Shown here: one piece after another, positions 1-5,718 of the stretch | How positions within the stretch are numbered: the first letter of the stretch is position 1 | Layout: each line of letters starts with the position of its first letter | NCBI GenBank assembly: GCA_045596745.1 | Contig: JAZODA010000007.1 | Span: 1-7,077, forward strand | DNA: 7,077 nt | From: RGIG3009 sp045596745 | Lineage (GTDB): Bacteria; Bacillota; Clostridia; Oscillospirales; Acutalibacteraceae | Reading direction: 5' to 3' | Program-made: the position numbers and the translations under genes | Notes under the pieces: model-generated | Databases searched by the model: none | What the model was told of the DNA's origin: nothing | Seen by the model: the letters and a program-made list of their open reading frames with translations, nothing else

Positions 1-842
1 AAATCCGACATAGAGGTGGCGGTATAGGGATAATCAAAGTTTCGGGGGGTAGCATATCCTAACATTTCGCCGATACCGCTGGCCATCAGCGAATAGCCGT
101 AGAAGTCGAAATACAACTGCATACTGAACGCGATGATGCCAAGCCAGGCGAGCGGTGTGGAGATACAGTCGAAGCCGAAGTCACCGACATCGCTCCACAA
201 GCCGCCAAGGCGGTTGGCGAGCAGCACCTTCAGACCCAGACCGTACGTGAAATCCTTAAGACCTTCATCCACCCGTGCGAACGAAATGCGGGGCTTGTCC
301 ATCTGGTCGCGAATCGACGTGTAGGTCACAATGGGGCCGGCAATCAGCTGCGGGAACATATACAGATACGCCGACAGCTTCAGTGTGGAACGTTCCGCCG
401 TCGTTTCAAGGCGATACACGTCGATGATATACGAGGCAATCTGGAAGGTGTAGAAGCTGATGCCGATGGGAAGAATGAGATCCACACCGGGCAACGTGAT
501 ACCCGACGAGGGGATAATCGTATCCAACACCGACTGCAGCGACGAGAACATAAAGTTCGCGTACTTGAACACAAACAACCAACCGAAATCGTACACAAGA
601 CCGATAATCAGCCACAACTTTGCGTGGTGCGTTCGGGCGATGCACAAGCCGACAAACCAGTTGACCACCGCCGAAGCGAGGAACAGCAGAATGTACAGCG
701 GTTGATCCCAGGTGCCGTACGCATAGAAAATTAAACTGCCGAGCAGCAGGCACGCGTTACGAAACCGCTGCGGCAGCACGAAGTATACTGCAAAAAAGGC
801 GGGGAGGAAGGCAAACAAGAATTCCAAGCTGCTGAAAACCAT
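1..842 (-). CDS. AlgI-like MBOAT family membrane O-acyltransferase, N-terminal part (3' end outside window)
   Basis: The reading frame starts at the ATG at 842-840 and stays open to the window edge, giving 280 complete residues. Family members usually have about 450-500, so the C-terminal 40% is missing. MBOAT proteins of the AlgI type are polytopic inner-membrane enzymes that move acyl (often acetyl) groups onto exported polysaccharides or other envelope polymers. Visible family hallmarks are the MVFSSLEFLF start, LPIGISFYTFQIASYIIDVY at residues 124-143, FPQLIAGPI at 163-171, QLYFDFYGYSLMASG from 242, and NFDYPY at 268-273, followed by SMSDF. That last motif normally leads into the WRRWH segment with a catalytic histidine, which lies just outside the window. 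Most of the visible sequence is hydrophobic and made of several membrane segments. The start is supported by GGGGAGGAA (861-853), 10 nt upstream. The acceptor cannot be told from this part. An AlgJ/SGNH-type partner downstream would be typical. Confidence 0.93.
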   Translation of the reverse strand, partial: MVFSSLEFLFAFLPAFFAVYFVLPQRFRNACLLLGSLIFYAYGTWDQPLYILLFLASAVVNWFVGLCIARTHHAKLWLIIGLVYDFGWLFVFKYANFMFSSLQSVLDTIIPSSGITLPGVDLILPIGISFYTFQIASYIIDVYRLETTAERSTLKLSAYLYMFPQLIAGPIVTYTSIRDQMDKPRISFARVDEGLKDFTYGLGLKVLLANRLGGLWSDVGDFGFDCISTPLAWLGIIAFSMQLYFDFYGYSLMASGIGEMLGYATPRNFDYPYTATSMSD

Positions 843-868
843 CGGTATGCTGTTCCTCCCCTCTAAAA

Positions 869-894
869 AGTATACAGTAACAGTATAGAGTAAC
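869..894. repeat. 13-bp tandem direct repeat over the -10 region
   Basis: AGTATACAGTAAC (869-881) is followed directly by AGTATAGAGTAAC (882-894), with 12 of 13 positions identical. Each unit contains AGTATA, which is TATACT on the minus strand. The promoter's -10 hexamer is therefore duplicated. It may be a small tandem duplication, a paired -10 arrangement or a regulator binding site; the sequence alone does not decide. Confidence 0.7.
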
Positions 895-910
895 GGCTCG
901 ATATTTGCAA
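882..910 (-). promoter_or_regulatory. SigA-type promoter for the MBOAT gene
   Basis: Read on the minus strand, TTGCAA (910-905) and TATACT (887-882) are separated by exactly 17 bp. This gives a start point about 33 nt upstream of the acyltransferase ATG, with the ribosome binding site between. The -10 hexamer lies in one copy of a 13-bp tandem repeat (869-894). A second TATACT at 874-869 lies 13 bp downstream and could act as an alternative -10. Confidence 0.7.
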
Positions 911-958
911 GTCCTGCCGCTCGAAAATTGTCAGTTTTTCAAGAAAAAATTTTACCGG

Positions 959-987
959 TTGCAGTATGGGTGAAACTGTGATAAGAT
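959..987 (+). promoter_or_regulatory. SigA-type promoter with extended -10 for the racemase gene
   Basis: TTGCAG (959-964) and TAAGAT (982-987) are separated by 17 bp. The -10 is preceded by TGA, which fits the extended -10 pattern TGn. An A/T-rich stretch (935-953), including AAGAAAAAATTTT, lies just upstream of the -35 and resembles an UP element. Transcription would start near 994, so the leader is very short and the ribosome binding site at 996-1003 lies almost at the 5' end of the mRNA. Confidence 0.7.
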
Positions 988-1011
988 AAACGGAAAAGGA
1001 GGTGCTGTGCA

Positions 1012-1713
1012 ATGTCAAAAAAAGCCATTGGTATTATTGGCGGAATGGGTCCCGAGGCAACGCTCGACCTGTTCGGCAAGCTGATTCGTCATACCGATGC
1101 GTCTTGCGATGCAGAGCACATCCGGGTGTATATCGATTGCCACACCGGTATTCCCGACCGTACCAGAGCGATTCTGGAGGGCGGTGAATCGCCGGTGCCG
1201 TACATTGCGGAGTCGGCACAAAAACTCGCAGCAATGGGCGCCGAGTTTTTGCTGCTTCCTTGCAACACCTCGCATTACTATTATGACGAGATTAGCAAGG
1301 CGTCTCCGGTGCCGGTGGTACATATGATTCGCACGGCGGCGCAATCTCTGCGCGAGAGCGGCGTACGGCGTGTGGGTGTACTGGCAACGGACGGCACGCT
1401 TCGCTCCGGTGTATATCAGCGGGAGCTGGAAGCTTGCGGCATTGAAGCGGTTTGTCCCGAGGGGGACGATCAGGCGGCAGTGATGCGGCTGATTTATGAC
1501 GGTATCAAGGCCAATGCGCCGACCTTTGACACGACGGCTGTGGAGCAGACGCTGAAGCATCTGCGCGATGCCGGTGTCGAACGGATTGTGCTGGGTTGCA
1601 CCGAGCTACCGGTAGCGGTGGCACGGTATGGCATTGATGTTCCCGACGCGGTGGATGCCACCGACGTTCTGGCTCGCTTTGCGGTAGAAGCGGCGGGCTA
1701 CCCTGTGAAATGA
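1012..1713 (+). CDS. Aspartate/glutamate racemase family protein (amino-acid racemase)
   Basis: This is a 233-residue cytoplasmic protein of the cofactor-independent Asp/Glu racemase superfamily, which interconverts L- and D-amino acids by a two-base mechanism with two cysteines. The N-terminal motif IGIIGGMGPEAT (residues 6-17) is characteristic of the aspartate racemase branch. The first catalytic cysteine is Cys84 in LPCNTSHYY, and the second is Cys196 in VLGCTELP. Both are present, so the protein should be an active racemase rather than a one-cysteine relative. The length fits the family (about 230). The ATG at 1012 has AAGGAGGT (996-1003) 8 nt upstream. It appears to be a single-gene unit, divergent from the MBOAT gene. 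The substrate is probably aspartate, but glutamate or a broad-specificity (YgeA-like) activity cannot be excluded. Confidence 0.93.
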   Translation: MSKKAIGIIGGMGPEATLDLFGKLIRHTDASCDAEHIRVYIDCHTGIPDRTRAILEGGESPVPYIAESAQKLAAMGAEFLLLPCNTSHYYYDEISKASPVPVVHMIRTAAQSLRESGVRRVGVLATDGTLRSGVYQRELEACGIEAVCPEGDDQAAVMRLIYDGIKANAPTFDTTAVEQTLKHLRDAGVERIVLGCTELPVAVARYGIDVPDAVDATDVLARFAVEAAGYPVK

Positions 1714-1745
1714 TTTTTAAAAAATTTTCCGAAATTTTTTAAAAA
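1714..1745. repeat. Perfect 14-bp palindrome made only of A and T
   Basis: TTTTTAAAAAATTT (1714-1727) and AAATTTTTTAAAAA (1732-1745) are exact reverse complements around a TCCG loop. The palindrome begins at the base after the racemase TGA. It could form a hairpin in RNA, but it has no G-C pairs in the stem and no T-run after it, so it is not a standard intrinsic terminator. Phased A-tracts of this kind bend DNA, so it could instead serve the next promoter. The structure is certain; its role is not. Confidence 0.75.
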
Positions 1746-1751
1746 TATAAA
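1746..1751 (+). promoter_or_regulatory. Possible -10 element for the zinc ribbon-LOTUS gene
   Basis: TATAAA directly follows the A/T-only palindrome and is the best -10-like hexamer in the 111-nt gap before the gene at 1825. No good -35 lies 16-18 bp upstream, where the sequence is A/T-only palindrome. A start near 1758 would place the 1761-1801 inverted repeat at the very 5' end of the mRNA. This is a weak call, and the gene could also be partly read through from the racemase promoter. Confidence 0.3.
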
Positions 1752-1760
1752 ACCTGATGT

Positions 1761-1801
1761 GGTGTTTTAGGCCCTAAGTGTATGTACGGTGGGAAAACAC
1801 C
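1761..1801 (+). promoter_or_regulatory. Inverted repeat in the leader of the zinc ribbon-LOTUS gene
   Basis: GGTGTTTT (1761-1768) and AAAACACC (1794-1801) are perfect 8-bp complements around a 25-nt loop that contains the short palindrome TAGGCCCTA (1768-1776). The right arm ends 9 nt before the ribosome binding site GGGAGG (1811-1816). It may be a leader hairpin influencing translation or mRNA stability, or an operator. No known riboswitch class is recognisable. Confidence 0.4.
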
Positions 1802-1824
1802 GATCAGAAAGGGAGGTTTCAAGT

Positions 1825-4410
1825 ATGTTTTGTACGACATGCGGTAACGAGTTGAAAGAGGGGGTACGGTTTTGCTGTGCCTGTGGTACGCCGGTTCCGA
1901 GCGTGCCTACTGTGGAGTTGGAGCCGGAAACGGTGACCCCGCAGCCTGTTGTTGAGGTGGTTTCTGCCGAGCCGACCGTGGCGGTTGAATCCGTTGCGAC
2001 GGCGGAGGAAGAACCCGTGGTGCAGGCCGAGGAGCCTGTCGGTGCATTGTATTCGTTCTCGGATAATCTCTGCGAGCTCGTGGATTTGGGCAGCACGCAG
2101 GTGCAGGCCTTGTCTGCGCGTCTGTCTGTCCCGATGAGCGTTGTCGCCGAGCAGCTGTGTAACGAATTCAAAGCGGCGTATGAGAACGGCGCGGTCACCC
2201 GTGTGGGCAACGATTTGTCCTTTGTGTCGCAGCTGGCGGTCGTTCAGCTGAATCCGAACACCGAAGAGGGTGCGGCGTATCCCTACATTCTGCGTGCGGT
2301 GCCGTTGACGACGGCGAACGTGGCTGTGGAGGAACTCACCGAGGAAATCGTGGGAAAAATCCGCGCGCTGGTTGCTGCCAACACGCCTGCCGGTGAATGG
2401 ATTCCTATGGCGACGGTGGGTCACATCCTGAAGAACAATGGTTACGACTGGGAGCGCTTCGGTTTCTCCAAGATGAAGCTGATGATGCCGTCGCTGACCT
2501 TCTTCGAGTCGCGTCCCGAGGGTAACAACTTCCTGCTGCGCATCCGCGATGGTGGTGAAGTGCCTGCTGCCGCAGTGACGGCGGAAGAGTCCGTTGCAGG
2601 CTACTCCTTCAGCGGCGTGCTGTCCGACTTGATTGAGCGCACCAGTGCGCCTGTGTTGTCGCTGGCACGTTATCTGGAAGAAACGCCGGAAAAGACGTTT
2701 GAAACGCTGGCGGACACCTTCGCCATCGCCTATGTGCACGGTATGATTCGTGAGGACGGCGCGGCACTGCATTTCGAGACCGAAACGGCCAAGATTTCGC
2801 TGCGCGTCAACCAGAATGCAGAGTCTCCGTATCCGTATTACCTGCAGTTCAGCATCAACGCGGAAGAGTCCGACGAAGAGGAGCAGCTCACCACGGCAAT
2901 CGAAAAGGAAATCTACAGCGTGCTGACCCGCAAGTTCGCGATTGGTGAATGGCTGCCGATGGCATCCATCAACCTGGAGCTGCATCGCTGCGGCTACACC
3001 AAAGAACGCTTCGGTTTTACCAAGATGAAGCCGATGCTGGAAACGCTCAGCCGCTTCTTGGTGCTGGATGATACCCAGAAAACCAACGGCGTGCCGAACG
3101 ACCGTGTTAAGCTGCATCGTGTGACCGAGTGGGAGCAGGAGCTCCCGCGCGAGACCACGGAGAAGAAAGCAGCTATCAAGCTGCCCGAGTCGCTGAGCTC
3201 GGTGGCGCTGGCGGTCAAGACGCTGTCGAAAATCAACCAGCAAATGACCGGCAACGAAGCGCCGTTGCCGCAGGCGGAGATTGACCGTCTGTACGCAGCG
3301 TACGAGGCGGCGGAAAAGCCGGATACGACGTTCGAGGTCAACGAGACCTTCATCTTCAAGACCGATTTGCTCAGCCGTCAGGATAAGCCGATTTTGGCCA
3401 GCATCAAGGTGTCCGACCGCGAGGATGTCGATTGGTATCTCAACTGGGGCGGTGTGGTCGAGGTTGGCACGTCGAAGCCCGGTGATGCGCTGACGAAGTT
3501 CGCGTTCCTCGGCCCTTGGCCGGAGTTTCTCAAATCGCTGGCGGAAAAAGCGTTGGAGGAAAACTGGAGCTTCCGCGACGCAAACGTCGGTGATTATGCC
3601 ATTCTCAGACAGTACATCAAGTTTACCTTCTACCACCTGCAGCTCGAGGATAAAATCCTTGTCAGCGATGACGGTGCGTTCGCCGCGTTCAACACCGGCC
3701 TCGTCGACCGTCATTACGAGGATATCTTCGCCTGCTTTACGCTGAATGCGACCCCGGGTCACCAGAAATGGTACTTCAAGGGCTTCTGCATCGCCGGTGA
3801 GCGTGGCTTGGGTAAATATCTGGTGGATTCTTTCGATCCGCTGCCGCAGCCTGCGTCCTACTTCACGGTGAAGGAAGACCTGCTGTTCGATTTGGATCGC
3901 GAGATTTATCCCGATTACCGCCACATGATTGTGGATAACATCGACCGTCTGCCGATGGATTTCCTGCGCGAAGAGATGCGCGGCGATGCCGAGGCAACGG
4001 AGTTGGTCGAGCTTATCGCGTCGGCGGACTTGCTGGCGCGTCCTGCGCTGTATGATCGCCTGCGTGACACGGTGGATGGTTCCCACCGCCTGTACAACCG
4101 CCTGCGCAATCGTATGGAGGATGCCATCGATTTGGCGGTCAAGCGTGTGCGCTGGAACTTTAAGACGGCGCTGCCGTGCTTCTATCCGCAGGGTAACGCG
4201 ATGAGCCTAATGCTGCCGCTTGCGCTGGTACACGATGACCGTGCCGACGTGGCACTGGTGGTGGAACGCACCAAGTCGGGCAGCTACCAGGGCCAGACGA
4301 TCCTCACGCTGCCGCAGGCGTACATCGATGCGCGCCTGATTTGCCGTCCCGACAGCGACTGGCTGCGGACGAGCGAAATCGTCTCCGCCGACGAGGAAGA
4401 CGAGGAGTAA
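1825..4410 (+). CDS. Zinc ribbon, two LOTUS/OST-HTH-like modules and DUF3825-like C-terminal domain; probable RNA-associated protein
   Basis: This is an 861-residue protein. I chose the ATG at 1825 over the in-frame ATG at 1789 because it has GGGAGG (1811-1816) 8 nt upstream and starts directly with the zinc ribbon, as in related proteins. Domains in order: a zinc ribbon with Cys3, Cys6, Cys17 and Cys20; an acidic Val/Glu/Pro linker (about 28-72); module A (about 76-240); module B (about 260-415); a linker; and a C-terminal domain (about 503-845) ending in the acidic tail ADEEDEE. Both modules start with YSFS and end in a matching winged-helix-like segment, GEWIPMATVGHILKNNGY at 190-207 and GEWLPMASINLELHRCGY at 374-391, each followed by ERFGF(S/T)KMK. 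This resembles the LOTUS/OST-HTH domain, which binds RNA in other proteins. The C-terminal domain, with ILRQYIKFTFYHL at 593-605 and FNTGL at 622-626, matches my memory of DUF3825. There is no signal peptide or membrane segment, so it should be cytoplasmic. The function is unknown; RNA binding is inferred from the LOTUS-like modules. It appears to be its own transcription unit. Confidence 0.88.
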   Translation: MFCTTCGNELKEGVRFCCACGTPVPSVPTVELEPETVTPQPVVEVVSAEPTVAVESVATAEEEPVVQAEEPVGALYSFSDNLCELVDLGSTQVQALSARLSVPMSVVAEQLCNEFKAAYENGAVTRVGNDLSFVSQLAVVQLNPNTEEGAAYPYILRAVPLTTANVAVEELTEEIVGKIRALVAANTPAGEWIPMATVGHILKNNGYDWERFGFSKMKLMMPSLTFFESRPEGNNFLLRIRDGGEVPAAAVTAEESVAGYSFSGVLSDLIERTSAPVLSLARYLEETPEKTFETLADTFAIAYVHGMIREDGAALHFETETAKISLRVNQNAESPYPYYLQFSINAEESDEEEQLTTAIEKEIYSVLTRKFAIGEWLPMASINLELHRCGYTKERFGFTKMKPMLETLSRFLVLDDTQKTNGVPNDRVKLHRVTEWEQELPRETTEKKAAIKLPESLSSVALAVKTLSKINQQMTGNEAPLPQAEIDRLYAAYEAAEKPDTTFEVNETFIFKTDLLSRQDKPILASIKVSDREDVDWYLNWGGVVEVGTSKPGDALTKFAFLGPWPEFLKSLAEKALEENWSFRDANVGDYAILRQYIKFTFYHLQLEDKILVSDDGAFAAFNTGLVDRHYEDIFACFTLNATPGHQKWYFKGFCIAGERGLGKYLVDSFDPLPQPASYFTVKEDLLFDLDREIYPDYRHMIVDNIDRLPMDFLREEMRGDAEATELVELIASADLLARPALYDRLRDTVDGSHRLYNRLRNRMEDAIDLAVKRVRWNFKTALPCFYPQGNAMSLMLPLALVHDDRADVALVVERTKSGSYQGQTILTLPQAYIDARLICRPDSDWLRTSEIVSADEEDEE

Positions 4411-4415
4411 CAACC

Positions 4416-4455
4416 AAAACTGCCCGGCTGAACACAGCCGGGCGGTTTTTATTTT
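4416..4455 (+). terminator. Strong intrinsic terminator after the zinc ribbon-LOTUS gene
   Basis: GCCCGGCTG (4422-4430) and CAGCCGGGC (4435-4443) form a perfect 9-bp GC-rich stem with an AACA loop. It is extended outward by AAAAC/GTTTT pairing and one T-G wobble, and followed by TTTTTATTTT. It begins 5 nt after the stop codon and separates this gene from the B12-controlled operon. The upstream A-run (4416-4419) may also give some termination from the other direction. Confidence 0.93.
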
Positions 4456-4460
4456 GGGTA

Positions 4461-4489
4461 TTGCTTTTTGAAAACCGGCGTGCTATAAT
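4461..4489 (+). promoter_or_regulatory. Consensus SigA promoter of the B12-riboswitch operon
   Basis: TTGCTT (4461-4466) and a perfect TATAAT (4484-4489) are separated by 17 bp, with TGC just before the -10 (extended -10). It lies 5 nt after the T-run of the preceding terminator. A start near 4496 would place the cobalamin aptamer about 20 nt from the 5' end of the transcript. This is the strongest promoter in the window, consistent with control mainly at the RNA level. Confidence 0.88.
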
Positions 4490-4517
4490 GACGGCAACTG
4501 AATATGGTTATGTGGAA

Positions 4518-4695
4518 GATACGGTCCGAAACAGTGCTGTTTCGGGGCAAGAGGGAATCCGGTGAGAATCCGGAGCAACTGCCATTACTGTATGTGACAG
4601 AAGAAAACCACACAGTACCATTGGAGCGATGCTCTGAGAAGGTCGGTTTTCGGGTGGGATGCCACCGCGTCATGAGTCAGGAGACCTGCCGCATC
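4518..4695 (+). ncRNA. Cobalamin (B12) riboswitch aptamer
   Basis: The sequence carries the conserved core of the cobalamin riboswitch. Key parts are AGAGGGAATCCGGTGAGAATCC (read in two parts from 4550), AGCAACTGCC, and the 3' box AGTCAGGAGACCTGCC (about 4675-4690). A P1-like closing stem pairs GAT-A-CGG (4518-4524) with CCG-C-ATC (4689-4695), with one A-C mismatch. A hairpin CCGAAAC/GTTTCGG follows (from 4526). The aptamer senses adenosylcobalamin or a related corrinoid, and in this class binding usually lowers expression of downstream uptake or synthesis genes. It precedes an intrinsic terminator and then ecfT, so premature transcription termination is the likely mechanism. The subclass (adenosyl- or methyl/hydroxocobalamin-preferring) was not determined. 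Confidence 0.95.
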
Positions 4696-4711
4696 TTTTA
4701 ACGGTTATTTC

Positions 4712-4770
4712 CCGCTTGGGCCAGAGGCGGACAGCCGATACATCACCCCGATGTTACTGCGTGTAACATC
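4712..4770 (+). promoter_or_regulatory. Expression-platform hairpins between aptamer and terminator
   Basis: Two hairpins lie between the aptamer and the terminator. CCGCTT (4712-4717) can pair with AGGCGG (4725-4730), with one wobble. GATGTTAC (4750-4757) pairs perfectly with GTAACATC (4763-4770) around TGCGT. They could be spacer structures or part of the switching mechanism. I found no clear antiterminator that pairs with the terminator stem. Confidence 0.45.
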
Positions 4771-4790
4771 CACCTGTGGTTTATCTGTTG

Positions 4791-4827
4791 AACTCTTCCG
4801 GCCTGCGGTCGGAAGAGTTTTTGTTTT
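4791..4827 (+). terminator. Riboswitch-controlled intrinsic terminator before ecfT
   Basis: AACTCTTCCG (4791-4800) and CGGAAGAGTT (4810-4819) form a perfect 10-bp stem with a 9-nt loop, followed by the U-rich TTTGTTTT. It ends just before the ecfT ribosome binding site (4828-4834), after the cobalamin aptamer. This is the usual arrangement for a terminator formed when B12 is bound. Confidence 0.9.
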
Positions 4828-4836
4828 GGAGGAGCT

Positions 4837-5718
4837 ATGAATTCATTTGCTTCGCTGCATCCTGTAACCTTGCTTGTCTACTTTTTATCAGTCACGGTTA
4901 CGGTGATGTTCTGCTCGCATCCCTTGCTGTTGTGCATTGCGCTGGTGGGCGGGTTTGCGTGCTTTATCAGCAGCGGCCTCCCGCCGCGTTTCGGAAAATC
5001 GATAGCGTGGTCACTGCTCTTGTTTGCGGCGGTGACACTGACCAACCCGCTGTTTTCGCACCGCGGTGAAACGGTGCTGTTTTTCCTAGGCGACAACCCC
5101 ATCACGCTGGAAGCACTGCTGTATGGTGCCCAGCTGGCGGTGACGGTGGTCGCTGTTATCCGTTGGTTTGCGTATCTGAACCGCGTACTGACGCAGGATA
5201 AGCTGTTGTTTTTGTTTGGTCGCATCTCACCGCGTATCGCACTGCTGATTTCGTCGTCCTTGCGGTTTGTTCCTCTGCTGCGCACCCAAGCGCAGCGCAT
5301 CCGCACCTCGCAGATGACGATGGGACTGTATGCATCGGACAATCTGCCGGATAAAATCCGTTCCGTCATCCGCGTGTATTCGGCGCTGATTTCGTGGTGC
5401 CTGGAACAAGCGGTGGACACCGGAGCGTCGATGAAAGCGCGTGGATACGGTCTGCCGGGACGGCGTTGCTTTGCGCCGTATGCCTATCGTTGGCGCGACA
5501 TCGTCGTGTTGCTTATCACGCTGCTGACGGATGTGGCGGTTGTGTTCGCACAAAGCAGCGGACAGTTGGCATTTGAAATGTATCCCACCGTAACGGCTGC
5601 GCCGTTTGAGGGGATGACGGTAGTAGCGGTGACAGCATTTGCTGTGTTGTGTATGCTGCCGTGTATGTTGGAAGGAAAGGAGCGATTGGTGTGGAAATAT
5701 TGCGTCTCGAAAATGTAA
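4837..5718 (+). CDS. ecfT: ECF transporter transmembrane component EcfT (B12-regulated)
   Basis: This is a 293-residue integral membrane protein. EcfT is the scaffold of energy-coupling-factor importers; its cytoplasmic coupling helices join the two ATPases to a small substrate-binding S protein. Hydrophobic segments lie at roughly residues 10-46, 56-72, 95-112, 222-238 and 258-278. The cytoplasmic part has the C-terminal coupling motif Ala-Arg-Gly at 201-203 (MKARGYG), which normally inserts into the ATPase groove. The earlier motif appears as AQRIRT at 152-157 in place of the standard Ala-Arg-Gly. LTNPLFSHRGETVLF at 68-82 is typical of the clostridial branch that works with fused ATPases. 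The ATG has GGAGGAG (4828-4834) close upstream. The cobalamin riboswitch points to cobalamin or a corrinoid precursor as substrate. CbiQ of a cobalt transporter is the main alternative, but no CbiM or CbiN is present. Confidence 0.92.
   Translation: MNSFASLHPVTLLVYFLSVTVTVMFCSHPLLLCIALVGGFACFISSGLPPRFGKSIAWSLLLFAAVTLTNPLFSHRGETVLFFLGDNPITLEALLYGAQLAVTVVAVIRWFAYLNRVLTQDKLLFLFGRISPRIALLISSSLRFVPLLRTQAQRIRTSQMTMGLYASDNLPDKIRSVIRVYSALISWCLEQAVDTGASMKARGYGLPGRRCFAPYAYRWRDIVVLLITLLTDVAVVFAQSSGQLAFEMYPTVTAAPFEGMTVVAVTAFAVLCMLPCMLEGKERLVWKYCVSKM

Noticed and set aside
1015..1560. 181-codon minus-strand open frame opposite the racemase
   Set aside because: The plus strand here encodes a full racemase with both catalytic cysteines. 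The antisense product has no family features.
1714..1745. Intrinsic terminator for the racemase gene
   Set aside because: The hairpin has a perfect stem but no G-C pairs, and is followed by ATATAAAACC rather than a T-run, so I annotate it as a palindrome of unknown role.
1789..1824. In-frame upstream ATG at 1789 as start of the zinc ribbon-LOTUS gene, adding 12 residues
   Set aside because: It has no ribosome binding site, whereas the ATG at 1825 has GGGAGG at the right distance and begins exactly at the zinc ribbon. The 1789 start also lies inside the leader inverted repeat.
1819..4086. 755-codon open frame on the minus strand, antisense to the zinc ribbon-LOTUS gene
   Set aside because: Its translation is dominated by Arg, Gln, His and Leu with no domain or motif. 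It mirrors the codon bias of the sense gene, which rarely uses TTA, CTA or TCA in the phase that would create antisense stops. The sense frame has clear domains, a ribosome binding site and a terminator.
4504..4701. 65-codon plus-strand open frame (and a 74-codon minus-strand one) inside the riboswitch
   Set aside because: The sequence is explained by the conserved cobalamin aptamer. There is no ribosome binding site before the ATG, and the codons follow RNA structure rather than protein constraint.
4776..5069. 97-codon plus-strand frame overlapping the terminator and the ecfT start
   Set aside because: It runs out of frame through the terminator hairpin and ecfT, and its product has no motif. 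The ecfT frame has hallmark motifs and a ribosome binding site.
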